Assembly (NCBI RefSeq): GCF_033568475.1
Contig: NC_133121.1
Location: forward strand, 3,968,001-4,032,000
Reading direction: 5' to 3'
From: Henckelia pumila
Lineage: Eukaryota; Streptophyta; Magnoliopsida; Lamiales; Gesneriaceae
DNA: 64,000 bases
How positions within the stretch are numbered: position 1 is the first letter of the stretch; each line of letters starts with the position of its first letter. Of the stretch, positions 1 through 13,220 are shown in pieces. The notes under the pieces are model-generated. The model had not been told where the DNA came from and made no database searches. It was given only the letters and a program-made list of their open reading frames with translations. Position numbers and translations under genes: made by a program.

Positions 1-806
1 GTATTTGATTTGGATTCGATGATTGATTTGAAATGACACTCATCTTATGTGTATTGAAAATCCATCAAAAGTATCATCGCATTTGCACGAATTAATAAGT
101 GATGTATTTGAAACCTATCGAACTTAAATTCATCAAAACAATCAAATAAACTTAAAATATATATTTTAAAAATCTATAACTTCGAATCCTTCCGTCAAGG
201 GCGACCGTTCATGCTGATATCATTTGACAAGTAACGAGAAATTAAAATATATTCGTCATATAAATTAAAAAAGGAAAAAAAAAAGATGAAAATTCAAAAA
301 GTAAACAGAATAATTTTACCGGCAAGCTAACATTGACTGAGGCATTAGTATTGAACTCCAAGAGCTGTCAACTTAGAATCCCTTGCTAATTTGCATAAAT
401 ATATAATTAAATATAAATGAACTGCTAAAATAATCGAGTTTCCTTTGTTTTGAGTTGAGGAGTCATATTGGTCAATTACTTCAGCACTAATATTAGTTAA
501 TCTCTACAAAAAAATCTTCGTTTATTTTTTTAAATTATACGAGGGTTTAAACTTATATATAATGTCATTAATTATTAATTGGAAAAGAAGCAGTGTACAT
601 TTTCTTGAAAATTTAGCCAATTTACCGTAAAATCATTCCACGCCACTTCTTTTACAACCATATGTGCTAATTATAAAGAATTTTTTCTAGAGTAATTATA
701 AAGCATATTAAACACATAACAAAGCATACGATTCTATTGATTTTTTTTCCCAAAAAAACATTTGAATGATATCTTCCAAAAATGTGGTGGTTGTAGTTTT
801 AAAAAG

Positions 807-852
<46 letters not shown>

Positions 853-1302
853 TGAACCAAATATTTGATTTCTCACATTACCTATCATAGGACCACAATT
901 TTGGTTCTGAAGACGAGAAAAATTAGTCTTGGAAATAAATAGGCACGATGGGTACCGTTGATATATATATTATTCAAACCAATGACAGTCTGCATGTGGA
1001 AAATAACATCCAAGAATCTCTTATTCATCCTTTTTTCTTTGTTCAAACCCGCCATTTTTGGAGCTTCCCATGCTATTTGACCGTGCAAGTTGCTAACTCT
1101 CCATGTGTGTATTTTTTGTTTTTTTGTTTTTTTTTTCGGAATAACCCACAGCCACTAGTGAGATGCGTACTCATACGAGTATCTGCAATCGTTATTTTTA
1201 AGTGTACATTGAGTAAAGTCTCGAGCTTAATGCATTAACCTGTAAATCATGTCCAATCGCGTAAACATCATTAGACAAGCTCAATCTTATGACAGACTCG
1301 GA

Positions 1303-1615
1303 TAGGCATGCTTATCGGTTCCACGGTTATGGTTCCGACCGGTTCTGGATCGGTTGGGTACTTGGGTCGGGAACCAGACATAACCAATACGAAACCGGTT
1401 CCAGTTTCATCCAAACCACGGACGAGTTTTATAGCCGGTTCCGGTTCGGATCAAACCGGTTCCACACACATATTTAATATAAAAATTATTAAAAAACTTC
1501 AATTCTTTTTTTAAAAAATTACGATCCGATTAGAATTTCTTCCATACCGGTTCTGATTCCGGGTTTATCAGACCGGTTTCGAGCTGGTTCTGGGCCAAAC
1601 TGGTCCGTTAAGCTA
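1303..1615. mobile_element. Non-autonomous hAT-type element rich in CCGGTT motifs
   Basis: The 313-bp unit is bounded by an exact 8-bp direct repeat, GACTCGGA, at 1295-1302 and 1616-1623. It begins TAGGCATGCTTATCGG and its other end, read inward, is TAGCTTAACGGACC, so the ends are imperfectly inverted. The interior is packed with ACCGGTTC and GAACCGG motifs on both strands. TAG/CTA ends and 8-bp duplications are hAT traits; the subterminal motif clusters may be transposase-binding repeats (inference). It has no coding capacity. Confidence 0.6.
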
Positions 1616-2315
1616 GACTCGGATGATAAAATTTTGGCAAGATCATCAAACTTCTGATTTTGACAATATCATCCAACCCGGACAAACCGCATGGCCTGCT
1701 AACTCTTGAGCTTTTATTATTAATAATTAATAATGTTTGAAATATATCAGAATAAAATTAGATATTGATATATATAAGATGCGTCACATTGTGCGGTCTC
1801 TTTCAACGATCTGCAAGAGAATAAGCCACGGAGTTTGAGCTAGCTGGAATTATACCCCAACAAGTCCCAATCAATAATGGCCAATAATATGTGATTGATA
1901 TATGTGTGTGTGTGTGTTTGTATAGTCCAAATGTCCAATGCACAAGGTTAACGAACAGTGTGCACTCCCAAATCACATCGATCGGAATAATTGACAATAA
2001 AATCCATGAGATCGGTCGATATAATATGTTGTAAAGGTAAATAAATATTAATTATAAAAAATGTAGAGTCATTCGAAGGTTTATTTGAAAAATATTCATC
2101 ATTAATTGCTATTATAATTTATATGTTATTGTGTGAGACAGTGCGCACATAATATAATGTTTTACACCTTTGGAGTAGTTTAGGATGAGCAAGCGACGTG
2201 ATATGTCTTGCCATGTTTAGCTAAGTTCTTTCATTTCCATTAAATGTAAAGGTATGGGTTATAATTAGAGGGGATTTTTTTTTTTTTTTGGATTTAATAG
2301 AGTTCTTTAACAACA

Positions 2316-2346
<31 letters not shown>

Positions 2347-3536
2347 ATAGTTTTTAAAAATACTTTCGCTGCCAAAAAAAATGGTAAATTAGTTTTTGGT
2401 TAGTAGAAAATTTTGAATATGAGATTCCAATTGTAAGATTTTAGGGGGCAAAACCCCAAATAAACACACAATACCGTGCATAATAAATATAATTTTGATT
2501 AGGGTGGATTTTCGGTATATCAATATCGGTACGAAAAAAATTCATACCGGTACCGATATCAAAATTTCAAAATCTTGTCCATTATTTTTGTTTTTTGACT
2601 GTTTAAATTAAATTTTTTTTGGACATAAGTTTATATGTTTAGTGTCATATGAACACTTATATTTTTAAAAATAAAAAAATCTTAAAAATCGAAATATTAT
2701 GACTAAACATAAAATTTGATAATATAAAAAAATAAAATTATATATAAAAAATAAACATATAAAACTAAAAATACACATTTCTCGTGGTTTATTATATATT
2801 CGAAGGGACTGAAATTATAATTATGGACTTACGTAAAAGAGTTGATCAACTTGTCGCCGACCCACATAACGTGCAGGCTTGGTACTCGAATATATATATA
2901 TATGTAATACATAAATATATATAATCCGTACTGAAATACATTAAATCTATTTCATTAGTTTCTTAAATTTAGTGTGCATTTGCAAAATAATTATCAAATG
3001 AACGAAATTTATATGATTTTAGTTGTTATGGTTGCAGCAAACTTAAATGTGTCGTTGAACTGATCCATCCATACTCCAAAAGTGTTCCTTTGATAATTAA
3101 ACATTGTGTATGGCAAGTGTTCCGAAAATAGAGAAATAAAAATAAAAAAAAGATAATTTTATTATTATATGTAGGAAAATGTATGATTTTCTTCCTTTAT
3201 ATAAGTGGATCGCAGGTTCCGCAATTTTTAATCAATAATTTAAAATATAATAATTGTTCCTATATATACGTCTTCCAAGATTAATTCGTTTTTTTTAAGC
3301 CAAAAAGTAAATTTGGGGGTATAAACGCAAAATCAACATGATCGAAGTGTGCAAAATTGTCGACCGAAGTCCTTTTCAAAAATTATATATAATATTCATG
3401 ATTTAATAGTGAAATTAACAAAAACGAGCTAGATAATAAATAAGTAAATTAAAATAGCATGGCGTAATTAATGTGCGAAAGTGATCAATTTATGGTTTCA
3501 CATTACTGAATTAATTAAATTAAACCCTACTAACTT

Positions 3537-3771
3537 CTTAAAGTCAAAAACTCCTATAAGACGGTCTCAAGGGTCATTTTTATGAGACGGATCTCTTGTA
3601 TGAGTTATCCATTAAAAAGTATTATAATTTATGCCAAAAGTATTATTTATTATTATAAATATGGGTAGGGTTGACCCGTCTCACGGATGAGACCGTCTCA
3701 CAGGAGTGTTACTTCTTCTTAAAAGGGTTGATCCCGAAGGGGAACCCATCCCACATGAGTCAGAGGCCCAT
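3537..3771 (-). mobile_element. 5'-truncated SINE fragment combined with a MITE
   Basis: This 235-bp insertion is flanked by an exact 19-bp direct repeat, AATTAAACCCTACTAACTT, at 3518-3536 and 3772-3790. The right part (about 3723-3771) is the reverse complement of the 3' end of the SINE at 58071-58324: they share GTTGATCCCGAAGGGG and CCCATCCCACATGA. The left part (3550-3707) is a MITE with inverted ends ACTCCTATAAGACGGTCTCA and ACTCCTGTGAGACGGTCTCA. The simplest reading is a truncated SINE insertion with a MITE lodged in its 3' tail. Confidence 0.6.
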
Positions 3772-4196
3772 AATTAAACCCTACTAACTTATGATTACTA
3801 ACTGATGATCTTATTTTAACAAAATTAACTTGAGAATTCGAATGCACTGTAAGTTTAATTTATTCCAATACAGTTGGATACAACCTAGTATATATATATA
3901 TATATATATATATTAAAATTTCTTTCTAGGATTTTCTTGGTAAGATTGATGGCCTAATTACATGTTTTTTTTAAAAAAATTTATTACTATTGTGTGCGCA
4001 TAAATTAAAATTGAATATTGTCTTGGTAAAGACAGATGGCCTAATTTAATTGGCGATGGATTTCAAGTATCGACCAACAGCAGGTTCAATAAGATGTTGA
4101 TTTATTATAATTATACGAGGAACGTACAGAAAATTTTACAATCATAGTAAAGTTTACAGGAGCAAATTAAAATTTAGATAATATTCCACTACTTGG

Positions 4197-4304
<108 letters not shown>

Positions 4305-4794
4305 GAAGTCGTAAAAAATGAACATTAATTAATATCTGCATGTGAGCCTTTTTCTTTACTTTCCTACCTTTCACACACAAAACTAAATCTTCTTATCCAC
4401 AAAAGGAAACCAAACCATTATTGGGCTGTGATATACAAACAAAACACAACACAGCAGAGCCTTATTAGCTCTCTCACACTTCACTACTCTTTATTATTAT
4501 TATGCGAAAAAGCATCTTTCAATCTCGATGAAAACCCTTGATGCATTTTCTTCTTTAATTTCTACACAATACCCCCATTGATTTAAATTAAAGCCAAAAA
4601 GTTTAGCTTTTCTTGCAAGGAACATATCAGATCAGATCGAGATTTTTATCCCTCGTGTCCTAACATCAATTCCATCATTTTTCTTTTTGAGTTTACGTTG
4701 TTTTCAAGCAAAACCCTTTTGATCAAATTAAGGGAGGAGGAGATAGACACTTTTTTTTTTTTTTTTTTGCGGATCGGAGCTTTTTAATTAGTTC

Positions 4795-4812
4795 ATGGCT
4801 ATTTTCTCATAA
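4795..4812 (+). promoter_or_regulatory. Possible short upstream ORF in the VQ leader
   Basis: A five-codon ORF (MAIFS, then stop) lies about 113 bp before the VQ start codon. It matters only if the transcript starts upstream of it. A TATA-like run at 4838-4849 lies after it and could give a shorter leader that lacks it, so its role is undecided. Confidence 0.3.
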
Positions 4813-4925
4813 CTCTCTCCAAGTTAATTGACATCTCTTATATATATATACACGTACGTTGGTTATCATTTCTTTTGTTGGGGATTATTCGCTTTCTTGA
4901 TCTAGGATTTCAAGAAATTTATCCC

Positions 4926-6026
4926 ATGGATTCTGGCCACAGCGATTCGTCCAGCTGTGGTGATGATCAGGAGTATGATTCACGCACCGCCGCCGCCTAC
5001 TCCTACTCTTCCTTTGGGAATCACCACCCGCAGCCGCCACCTTTCGATCCATTTTCCAACTTTTTACAACTCCAAAATTCATCTCCCTTAAATCCTAATG
5101 TTTACTGGCCAAGGAGCAGTAGTACTACTCACCATGATATAATTAGTTCCGATTCTTGCCCTAATAGTAACATCATGACCAACTTCCCCTTCGCGGTTCC
5201 TCCGCAACCACCAACCGCGGTTGCTTCCGCCGCCAATCTCAGCGACGCACCGCCAGCTTCCGCCGCAGAGAACCGGAACCCGGCGGCGGCGCGTAACACG
5301 AAGAAAAGATCTAGAGCTTCGAGACGCGCTCCCACAACAGTTCTTACAACGGACACATCGAATTTCCGGGCTATGGTGCAGGAATTCACCGGCATCCCTG
5401 CGCCGCCTTTCACCTCATCTTCGCCATTCCAAAGAAGCAGGTTCGATCTTTACGGTGCATCCTCGAGCATGAGATTAAAACCCCACGACGCCGCTCCGCC
5501 ACCGTATCTCCACCGACCCTTTGCACCAGAAGTTCCACGGACATTATTTCTTGCCACCGCCACCGCTTCCATTTCATCTTCAAGCACTTCAACTCCTCCG
5601 ATGAACTATAACCCATCACTTTCATCTCAAAATTCAAATCTTTTCAACTTGATTTCAAACCCCAGTCTCGCTTCATTCCTCCCAACAGATCACCACAAGT
5701 TCCCGTTTACAAGTTCTATTAATAATAATCTGCCGTCAAAAATTCAGCCTTGTTTCGAAATCCCAACAAATATTCATGTCAAAAGCGTTTCTGCAGGTAA
5801 CCTACCAAATCTCATTCCCTCCGATCAAATGCAGCCCAGAAACGGAATGGATCATCTTCATCATGTTGGAGCTGAAACAAACAATATTTCGAGGAATCCA
5901 AGAAATGATGATGAGAAGATGAATAATTATAATTTACATGAGAATCCATCGACGGAAAACATTGGCACGAGGAGGAGTTCAGAAGGTATGATGGAATCAT
6001 GGATTTGTTCTTCCGAGTTGAAATGA
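4926..6026 (+). CDS. VQ motif-containing protein
   Basis: This intronless gene encodes a 366-residue protein of the plant VQ family, nuclear cofactors that bind WRKY transcription factors (family knowledge). The defining motif FRAMVQEFTG lies at residues 147-156 and fits FxxxVQxxTG. Just before it is a basic stretch, KKRSRASRRAPTT, a likely nuclear localisation signal. The rest is low-complexity Ser, Pro, Asn and His sequence, as expected for an intrinsically disordered VQ protein; 366 residues is long for the family. I chose the ATG at 4926 because the open frame upstream starts only at a non-ATG codon and MDSGHSDSSSCGDDQEYDS is a typical VQ N-terminus. The sequence resembles the VQ22-like group, but I cannot assign an orthologue. 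Confidence 0.9.
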   Translation: MDSGHSDSSSCGDDQEYDSRTAAAYSYSSFGNHHPQPPPFDPFSNFLQLQNSSPLNPNVYWPRSSSTTHHDIISSDSCPNSNIMTNFPFAVPPQPPTAVASAANLSDAPPASAAENRNPAAARNTKKRSRASRRAPTTVLTTDTSNFRAMVQEFTGIPAPPFTSSSPFQRSRFDLYGASSSMRLKPHDAAPPPYLHRPFAPEVPRTLFLATATASISSSSTSTPPMNYNPSLSSQNSNLFNLISNPSLASFLPTDHHKFPFTSSINNNLPSKIQPCFEIPTNIHVKSVSAGNLPNLIPSDQMQPRNGMDHLHHVGAETNNISRNPRNDDEKMNNYNLHENPSTENIGTRRSSEGMMESWICSSELK

Positions 6027-6358
6027 TTGTAGCGTAGAAAGTATGCAGTCATGGTAATTATGAGGTTTATGATTTTTAAAGCTTTTTACTTGTGTGTGTG
6101 ATCACTATCGTTAATCCATCCGTAAATTAAGTTCAATTTTTTTTTTTTTTACTATTTTTCTTAGCTTCCACTTTTTTCCGTGTAAATAAATAATTGTCTC
6201 TTTTTGGATATATTTATTTATAATAATTATCACACACCGATTTCACATCATATCTTTCATCAACAACTTTTATAATTTTTTTTCTTTTAAATTAAATAAT
6301 TGTGAACTATATATATCCCTAGGTCATTATTTTCGGCTAATTTCATGCTGTATATTTA

Positions 6359-7749
6359 GGGTTTTTTAAATAAATATAATAAATTTTTAAAAAACTTAAA
6401 CAAATATAACAAATTTTAAAACTTTTAAAAAATATAATAACGTGAGGTTTGAAACTCCACTTCCTTGAAGAGTTGGGGTTTGAGACCCCGACTCCTCATT
6501 TGTTATTTTCGAAGAGTCGAGGTTTGAAACCCCTACTCCTTATAGCTTATATTATATATATATATATGTAATATTAATTCTTTTCATTAGTATTTTTTTT
6601 AAGTTTTATATTTACAAATTTAATTATTTTTGCATGTTAAAAAAAACGATTATTATGATTAAAAAAAATTTAGTTCTTTAAATTTTTTATAATACAGTTG
6701 AACTTTTATAAATTAATAATATAACGACGATGATATTTTACTAATATAAAAATGCATTAATTAATTGATAAATTAATAAATTATTATTTATTTAGTATTG
6801 TTGATTCAAAATGAATATAGAGATTAATTATATAAAAAAATTGTGTTTTATTAATTTTCATAGATTTATATAAGATTCTTTTGAATCGAGATTGAAAAAA
6901 TTATTATTTTCATTATTAATAATTATAAAAAGTATTTTTAAGGTTTTATATGCATATTTGTTTTTCCTATTATAAAATTTAGAATGAAATAAAACGATAA
7001 AATAAAATTTCATAAATTAAAGTTTTTTAATTAATTTATTTATTTTATAAAAAATATATAATTATAACTAATTTTTGAATATATTTATATAGTTATTTAT
7101 TTTTTTCAAACGACGATAAATACATTTTTTTCTATTTATATAAATTTTTTAGGTTTTTATAATTTAAAATATATTATTAATTATATTAAATTATATAAAC
7201 GGTTTTTTGGTCCGACTGTCCGGTAAAAAAAATTGACCGATTGGATCGTTTTTTAAGTTAGACCGGTTCGATCACTGACCTGGTTATAAAAATATTGTTT
7301 AAATAAAAAATGACTAAATACCAAAACATAACTTAACTTACAAGGCCAAAATCCAAAATTGAATACTTACATGACCAAATCACAAAACAAAAAACTTACA
7401 AGATTATTTTGACTATTATTCCTTTTATAAAAGTTCGATTATATTACAAATTTTTTCCAAACATGTAGAACAACTATAGATGCAAATATAAAACCAAAAA
7501 ATAATAATGGTAAAATTGAATATATATATATATATAAATATATAAATAAAATATAAATGTATATACAATGAAGAGTTTAGGTTTCAAACCCCGACTCGAA
7601 AATAACAAATGAGGTGTTGTGGTCTCAAACCCCAACTCCTCAATGAAGAGGGGTCTAAAATCCCATGTTATTATATTTTTTTTAAATTTTAAAATTAATT
7701 ATATTTGTTTAAAAAAAATTTAAATTTATTATATTTATTTAAATAACCC
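6359..7749. mobile_element. Long-TIR element, probably non-autonomous Mutator-like (MULE)
   Basis: This is a 1391-bp unit with terminal inverted repeats of about 185 bp (about 6359-6545 and 7565-7749). The ends read GGGTTTTTTAAATAAATAT and, inward from the other side, GGGTTATTTAAATAAATAT. Inner landmarks such as GAGTTGGGGTTTGAGACC and CTCATTTGTTATTTTCGA recur inverted in the other arm. It is flanked by GTATATTTA (6350-6358) and GTATATTTT (7750-7758), a 9-bp duplication with one mismatch. Long TIRs plus about 9-bp duplications suggest a MULE. The interior is AT-rich and non-coding, with a GACCGGTTCGATC-bearing patch near 7200-7290. Confidence 0.65.
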
Positions 7750-7792
7750 GTATATTTTTATATATATATGAACTTTTATTTATGGTTTTGGG

Positions 7793-7827
<35 letters not shown>

Positions 7828-9314
7828 TTCTTTTATGGTGCCCAACACTATAAGCCCACTTCATGCCCATCATGTACAATAGATGAGTTGACCGGTACAA
7901 TAGTGTTGAGTACTATAAAAGAACTCATTATAAAAGAAGAAGAACTAGATAAATGTGAAATCAATGACTTTTATTATTGAATAGGAACATATTTATTATT
8001 ATTTAGTAGGGTAATGTTGAATACACGAAAATGCTAGCTAGAAATTAAAACATATATAACTAGTTACTTACATAGACGAGTGGCTTCGTTTGAGTTTCAT
8101 CGTGCCTCCGGTTTTATTTTGCGACAATTGATTGATAGAAATATTTTTTTTTTTTGTTGAAGTTTATGATATAGATACCAATTTGATCAATAATTTCAAA
8201 TTATTCTCACAAGGCTTGATTTATTAACTTTAATTATTTTTACCCCATTCACATGGAAATGCATGCATTATTCTCTTGTCTTTCACACGTCAATTAGAAG
8301 TTCCTCCTTGTAACACACAGACTATGGTTATAGTTTTCTTTAATAATAAATATTATAATTTACATGTGACTAATGATGTACGAATAGCTAGTAAATTAGG
8401 GTTAGGTTAGATGTACACAAAAAATTACGCGTTGGATTACACATTGTACTTGATTAGACGGGCGTTGGACTAGTAACCTTATTATTCTAATTGATTTTCC
8501 AATATAGACTTCCAAATAAGAATTAAAAGACAGACAAAGATCTGCATACGGATGTAAAAATAACTTTCACTTTTACATGTACATGCAATTATATTTTTTG
8601 TCTTTTAATTTGCATATGTTTTGTATTTTTTTTTTTTCAATTTTAGTAATTTTTCACTGAAGTGTTGATCATCAATTTTTTGTGACACATAATATTTTTT
8701 TGGTGACAATCATCATTTTCTGATATAATATATGCAATCCGATGAAAAAACAATGAAATCGAAAAAAATGTAGACTAGGGGATGGACGTGATATCCTACT
8801 TGCATGAAGACTGTGAATTGCCCGATAACATGATAAAAATAAAAAACATGTCAATTATATAGATGACCATATAAATTTCCCCTTATATTATTGGCTGAAA
8901 AAATTTTTGATCTTCCAATCAAAACACGTATTTCATAGCTCTCATGAATTTAGCTGCTACATTCACCTTCTCTTGTATTCAAATATAAATTATTTATCTT
9001 TATTTTTTTATTCACAATTCTACGTTATTTAATTATGTAAACAAGTACATAAGAAATTAAATGCGAAAGTCTATTTTGTGAATTTAGTGAGCATTATTAA
9101 TTCGTGGGAGTTTCCTTGCGTTACGATTTGTACCATTGTATGGTCCTTTCTGAAATAGGGTGCACGAAAATTCAAAATTCGATTAATGTACAAAGTACCC
9201 CTCTTTTTGATTTCGATGCTCCACAAAATTTATTGCGTTCCTAATGTAACTACTCCATTTCGATCCGGACCCAAACGATTATTCTGAACCAAGTTATTTC
9301 AATGTTTCTGTCGG

Positions 9315-9420
9315 TTATTCATTAAAATTATTATTTTTATGTCAAAATTATTATTTTTTATTATAAATATGGACAAAATTAACTCGTTTCATGAATAAAG
9401 ATCTTTGAGAACATTTATCA
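9315..9420. repeat. Decayed copy of the GAGACGGTCTCA MITE family
   Basis: The core GGTTATTCATTAAAATTATT followed by TTATTATAAATATGG and ACTCGTTTCATGAATAAAG follows the order seen in the clearer copy at 3550-3707. The inverted ends are eroded, so the boundaries are approximate. Confidence 0.45.
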
Positions 9421-10332
9421 ATAAGAGACCTACTTTATAAAATATACGCACCCATATTTTTATCCCACGACGTGCATTTCGTGTCATTGCTCGTCTTAAT
9501 AAATTTGAAGATTCTTCGATATAGAATCTTGATATAATTTCTTAACATAATTTTGGAAAAAATGTAATTTTGATTTTTAATGTTGTCAAAATACAGTATT
9601 GATCTTATATCTTTCGATTTTTTTTAAAAAATTAATCTTTTTTCATAACAAGCAATGATGTGGAACTGCACGTGTCAGCGTCATATTATCAGCATATTGG
9701 TATCGCATTTATGAAACACTAAAATTTCATTTTTTTTTTTTAAAAAAAGTCTTAATTTTATCAATTGTACTATACCATATTATCATTTAATTTCATAAAT
9801 GTAATCATTTATACATCATTTTATTTTATATATATCATTTTCGAAATCCCCTCCAAATCAAACAATTAAAATCAAGGATTTGGACTTTTCGTTGGTATAA
9901 GCCGTGGGGAATGAATTCCGGCCAGGAAATGCTCACGAAATTGAATTTATGCATATTGGAGTAAAAAGCACAATCTAATGAAATCTACTTTTGAAGATTT
10001 AATTGTCTAAAAAAGGAAACACGTACGTACTTTGGATTATAAGGCGACAAAATCACATACATTAAACTTTTTTTTTTTTTTTTGAGGAAACACATACATT
10101 AAAATTTTAATCACACATATATAATTATTTTGTTGTGAGATCAATTCGTTCCACGACTACAAAGGATGAACTCAAATTGGAGCTACAATTAAATATTTAT
10201 GATAGCTGTGCATATATTATTCAATTAGTACTACAAAGGAGGATGAGTTGTGATAAATTGTGGCAATATAATGGAAACAAGAACACTTTTTTTAAAAAAA
10301 TATATAAAACAGAAAATCATGTAAAACACAAA

Positions 10333-10485
10333 AATTATTGTGAGACGATCTCGTGAGTCAATTTCATGAGACATATCCTTTATTTGGGTCACGTACGCAT
10401 GAAAAAGTATTATTTTTATGCCAAAAATATTATTTTTTTTAATTGTAAATGTGAGTTTGGTTAACTTTTCTCACGAATAAAAATA
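10333..10485. repeat. MITE of the GAGACGGTCTCA family
   Basis: The left end reads TTGTGAGACGATCTCGTGAG. The interior AAAAAGTATTATTTTTATGCC and the right part TTTTCTCACGAATAAAA match the copy at 3550-3707. The right inverted end has decayed. Confidence 0.55.
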
Positions 10486-13220
10486 TTTTCTATATATTCC
10501 ATATGTTTATTTTTAAATTTTTGTTTCCTTTTTTGATTCAATATAGAGGAGGAAATAGCAAAAGATGCAATAAAATGATGAATTAAAAACCTCTCTTGAT
10601 TTCATTTTTAGTACAAATTTTATCGTCAAAAAATTATATAATATATATACGGACAACAATCCTTTGCCTACTCCATCTTATCGACATGAATGTAGGCATT
10701 TATAATCTCCCGAAGTTGAAATGGGAGATGACGAGCGTTTATGTTTATTCCATTATCGTATCCTATCTTTCTATTTCGTCATGTGGTGGTTGTTGATAAC
10801 GTTTGAATATCAAGGATATGTAAAATCTTGATTTTCAGGGGTGGATTTAGGATTTCGGTATTGGGGGGCCACTACAAAATAATAGACAAAAACTAAAACA
10901 TAAAAAATAAAAATTACATAAATTTAAAATTCATCTATCATTTTATCTTATCTATTATGGCTAGTTAAAAAATATATGGAAATATATATGAATAAAATTA
11001 AATCTACTTATTTATGTAGGTGTGTTTACTTAGTGGGGTGAGATTACATATGTATACATCATACTAGGACTATTAAAATGACTTTAAAGGATGTGAAATG
11101 ATAATGGATAAACATTAACATGTTTACTTTGAGTTATTAATTTTGGGATTGAAATAATGATTGAGGGATGAATTACATTTTTACTATCTACCTATGCTGA
11201 TTGCTGAATAATAATGGATAAACAGTAACATGTTCATAAATTTTTTTAAAAAATATTTCATATAATAAAAATAATGTCCAAAAAATGCATCGAATAATTA
11301 AAAATTGTTTTAATATATAGATCCGCCGAACAAATTATGGATCCCGTGTGTAAGAACACAAATTCTTACTCTCTATAAGAAGTGGATGGCCTATAACCAA
11401 TATTCAAGAGTTTTATTTTTCATCATAAATAATTTCTCGGATGAGTCTATTGCACAAAACGGTTTAATTAGCTATCTTGATTTATAAGTCACTGCCTAAG
11501 TTAGCATGCGATTTACTTGATGCATACCAAAAAAATAGCATACTGGCCATTATGGATTACATGGTCATATATAGGAAAAAAATCCAACCTCATAAATATG
11601 CTAGCACTAATTATTAATATATAAATTTCACGTAACTTATAAGAATCAAAGATATTTATAATGTGATATTGGGAGATGTTCATTTCCGAATAAGATACAT
11701 GTGAAATGGAGAATAAAAGAACAAAAAGGTTTAAAAGATGCAAGGAAATCAATGGGGGAAAGTGATTCTTTACGGCGGTGTCCATTTTATTCTCGAAAGG
11801 AGTACTCTTTTCATGCCATCGATTAACGAGGCAAACTTTTAAAAACAAAGATATTTATTTTTGTTTTTTAAATAAGAAATTTTTCTTTTTTTTTTAAAAA
11901 AAAGAAATTTTAACTTTCATTATACGTGTGAGGTGTGTTTCATCCTATATAATGTAATAAAATCATGACTATATATTTATTCTTCAAATTATGATGTCTA
12001 TCGTGACAAAATATAAGACGTACACACGACACGATTCAATGATTCGAGTGTTTTTTCTTTCTTTTTTTCTTTTTTTTTTTTTTGAAGAATTTATATCTAT
12101 ATAAAAATAGCCTAAGATAATAGGCATCGATTTTTGGAAACTAGGAGGAAAGGGGAAGACTTTTTTACTCACACGTGCTCTCTAAAAGGTAATTTAATAT
12201 ACCAAAAGTGAATTTAATTTAATTTTACTAATTAGGTGAGGAGTGGGTTGTCTACATAATAATCTAGTAATTGTTTATTTTCAAGGGAATAATTAAGTTT
12301 GAGGTTTTCTTTGACTTGTGCCTTTTGGACTTATTGTTCGTAATTTTAATCCTCATTTAATAAATATTATCATCATAATCATCATTATAATAATTAATGA
12401 GATGCTTAATTGTTTCATAGTAAATACGGGACTTTTATGTGGAAAACTTTGTTATGCTTTTAAAATTAAGATATTTAATTTTAATTTAAAATGTTGCGTA
12501 GATTTTCTATGAAACGTGTTGACCCGATCCATTGTGTATTCAATTCCACGTACGAGAAGTACTTGCAGATATTTTAGTTTAATGCAACGTTTTTATTCTA
12601 CAAAAAAAAATTCATAAAAAAAATTCCACATACAAGAAACATGGGCGAGTAAATAACGTCATTTACACGTCAGGCTTACCTCATGAATTATACAAGTGAG
12701 GGCCATTAATTTTCAATTAAAATAACAAAAGCCCAATTTTGAGGTAGCCCAATACCAACTGACTGACGGTACTGACCCAACAACTGATGTGATCAAATTG
12801 CAAAATCAAAGTCCATAATGAGACATCTTTTAAGTTTTAACATATTTATTATCTCATTATTTTTAACTAATCCAAAATTTGGGCGTTGAGATTGTAAAAG
12901 GGAACCTACTGCAATGATTTAAACAAACATGTTTTTATTTCATTAATTTCAAAAGTTTGAATATTAGTTAGATGGTTATATATTTCAGCATAATTTATGT
13001 TTTTTTTAAATACACATACTTTATGTTATAGGTTAATGAAATTAGTATATTTATAATATTAACAACCTCATACATTTTCTTATGTTGTCTCCAAACTAAA
13101 ATTATTTACATGATCCGTTGTTTATTATATTTATTTTGACAGACGAATACCTTCAATCTACCCACATAATAAAATACGAACAAGCACTACAAAAAAAAAA
13201 AACTCGCAATTGTTAGTCAA

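Larger units (their letters stand above)
7759..13212. other. Gene-free intergenic region
   Basis: I see no gene. Recognisable contents are MITE copies with GAGACG-type ends at about 9315-9420 and 10333-10485, a possible hAT terminal fragment starting near 10838 (CAGGGGTGGATTTAGG), and A/T homopolymers. The open frames here are short, AT-biased and without recognisable motifs. Confidence 0.5.

Noticed and set aside
4875-4925. N-terminal extension of the VQ protein
   Set aside because: The extension lacks an ATG and would need a non-canonical start; the ATG at 4926 fits the family.
10838-11335. Possible hAT element starting CAGGGGTGGATTTAGG
   Set aside because: A weak inverted match, GGCGGATCTA, exists near 11330, but I found no flanking duplication, so no element is called.
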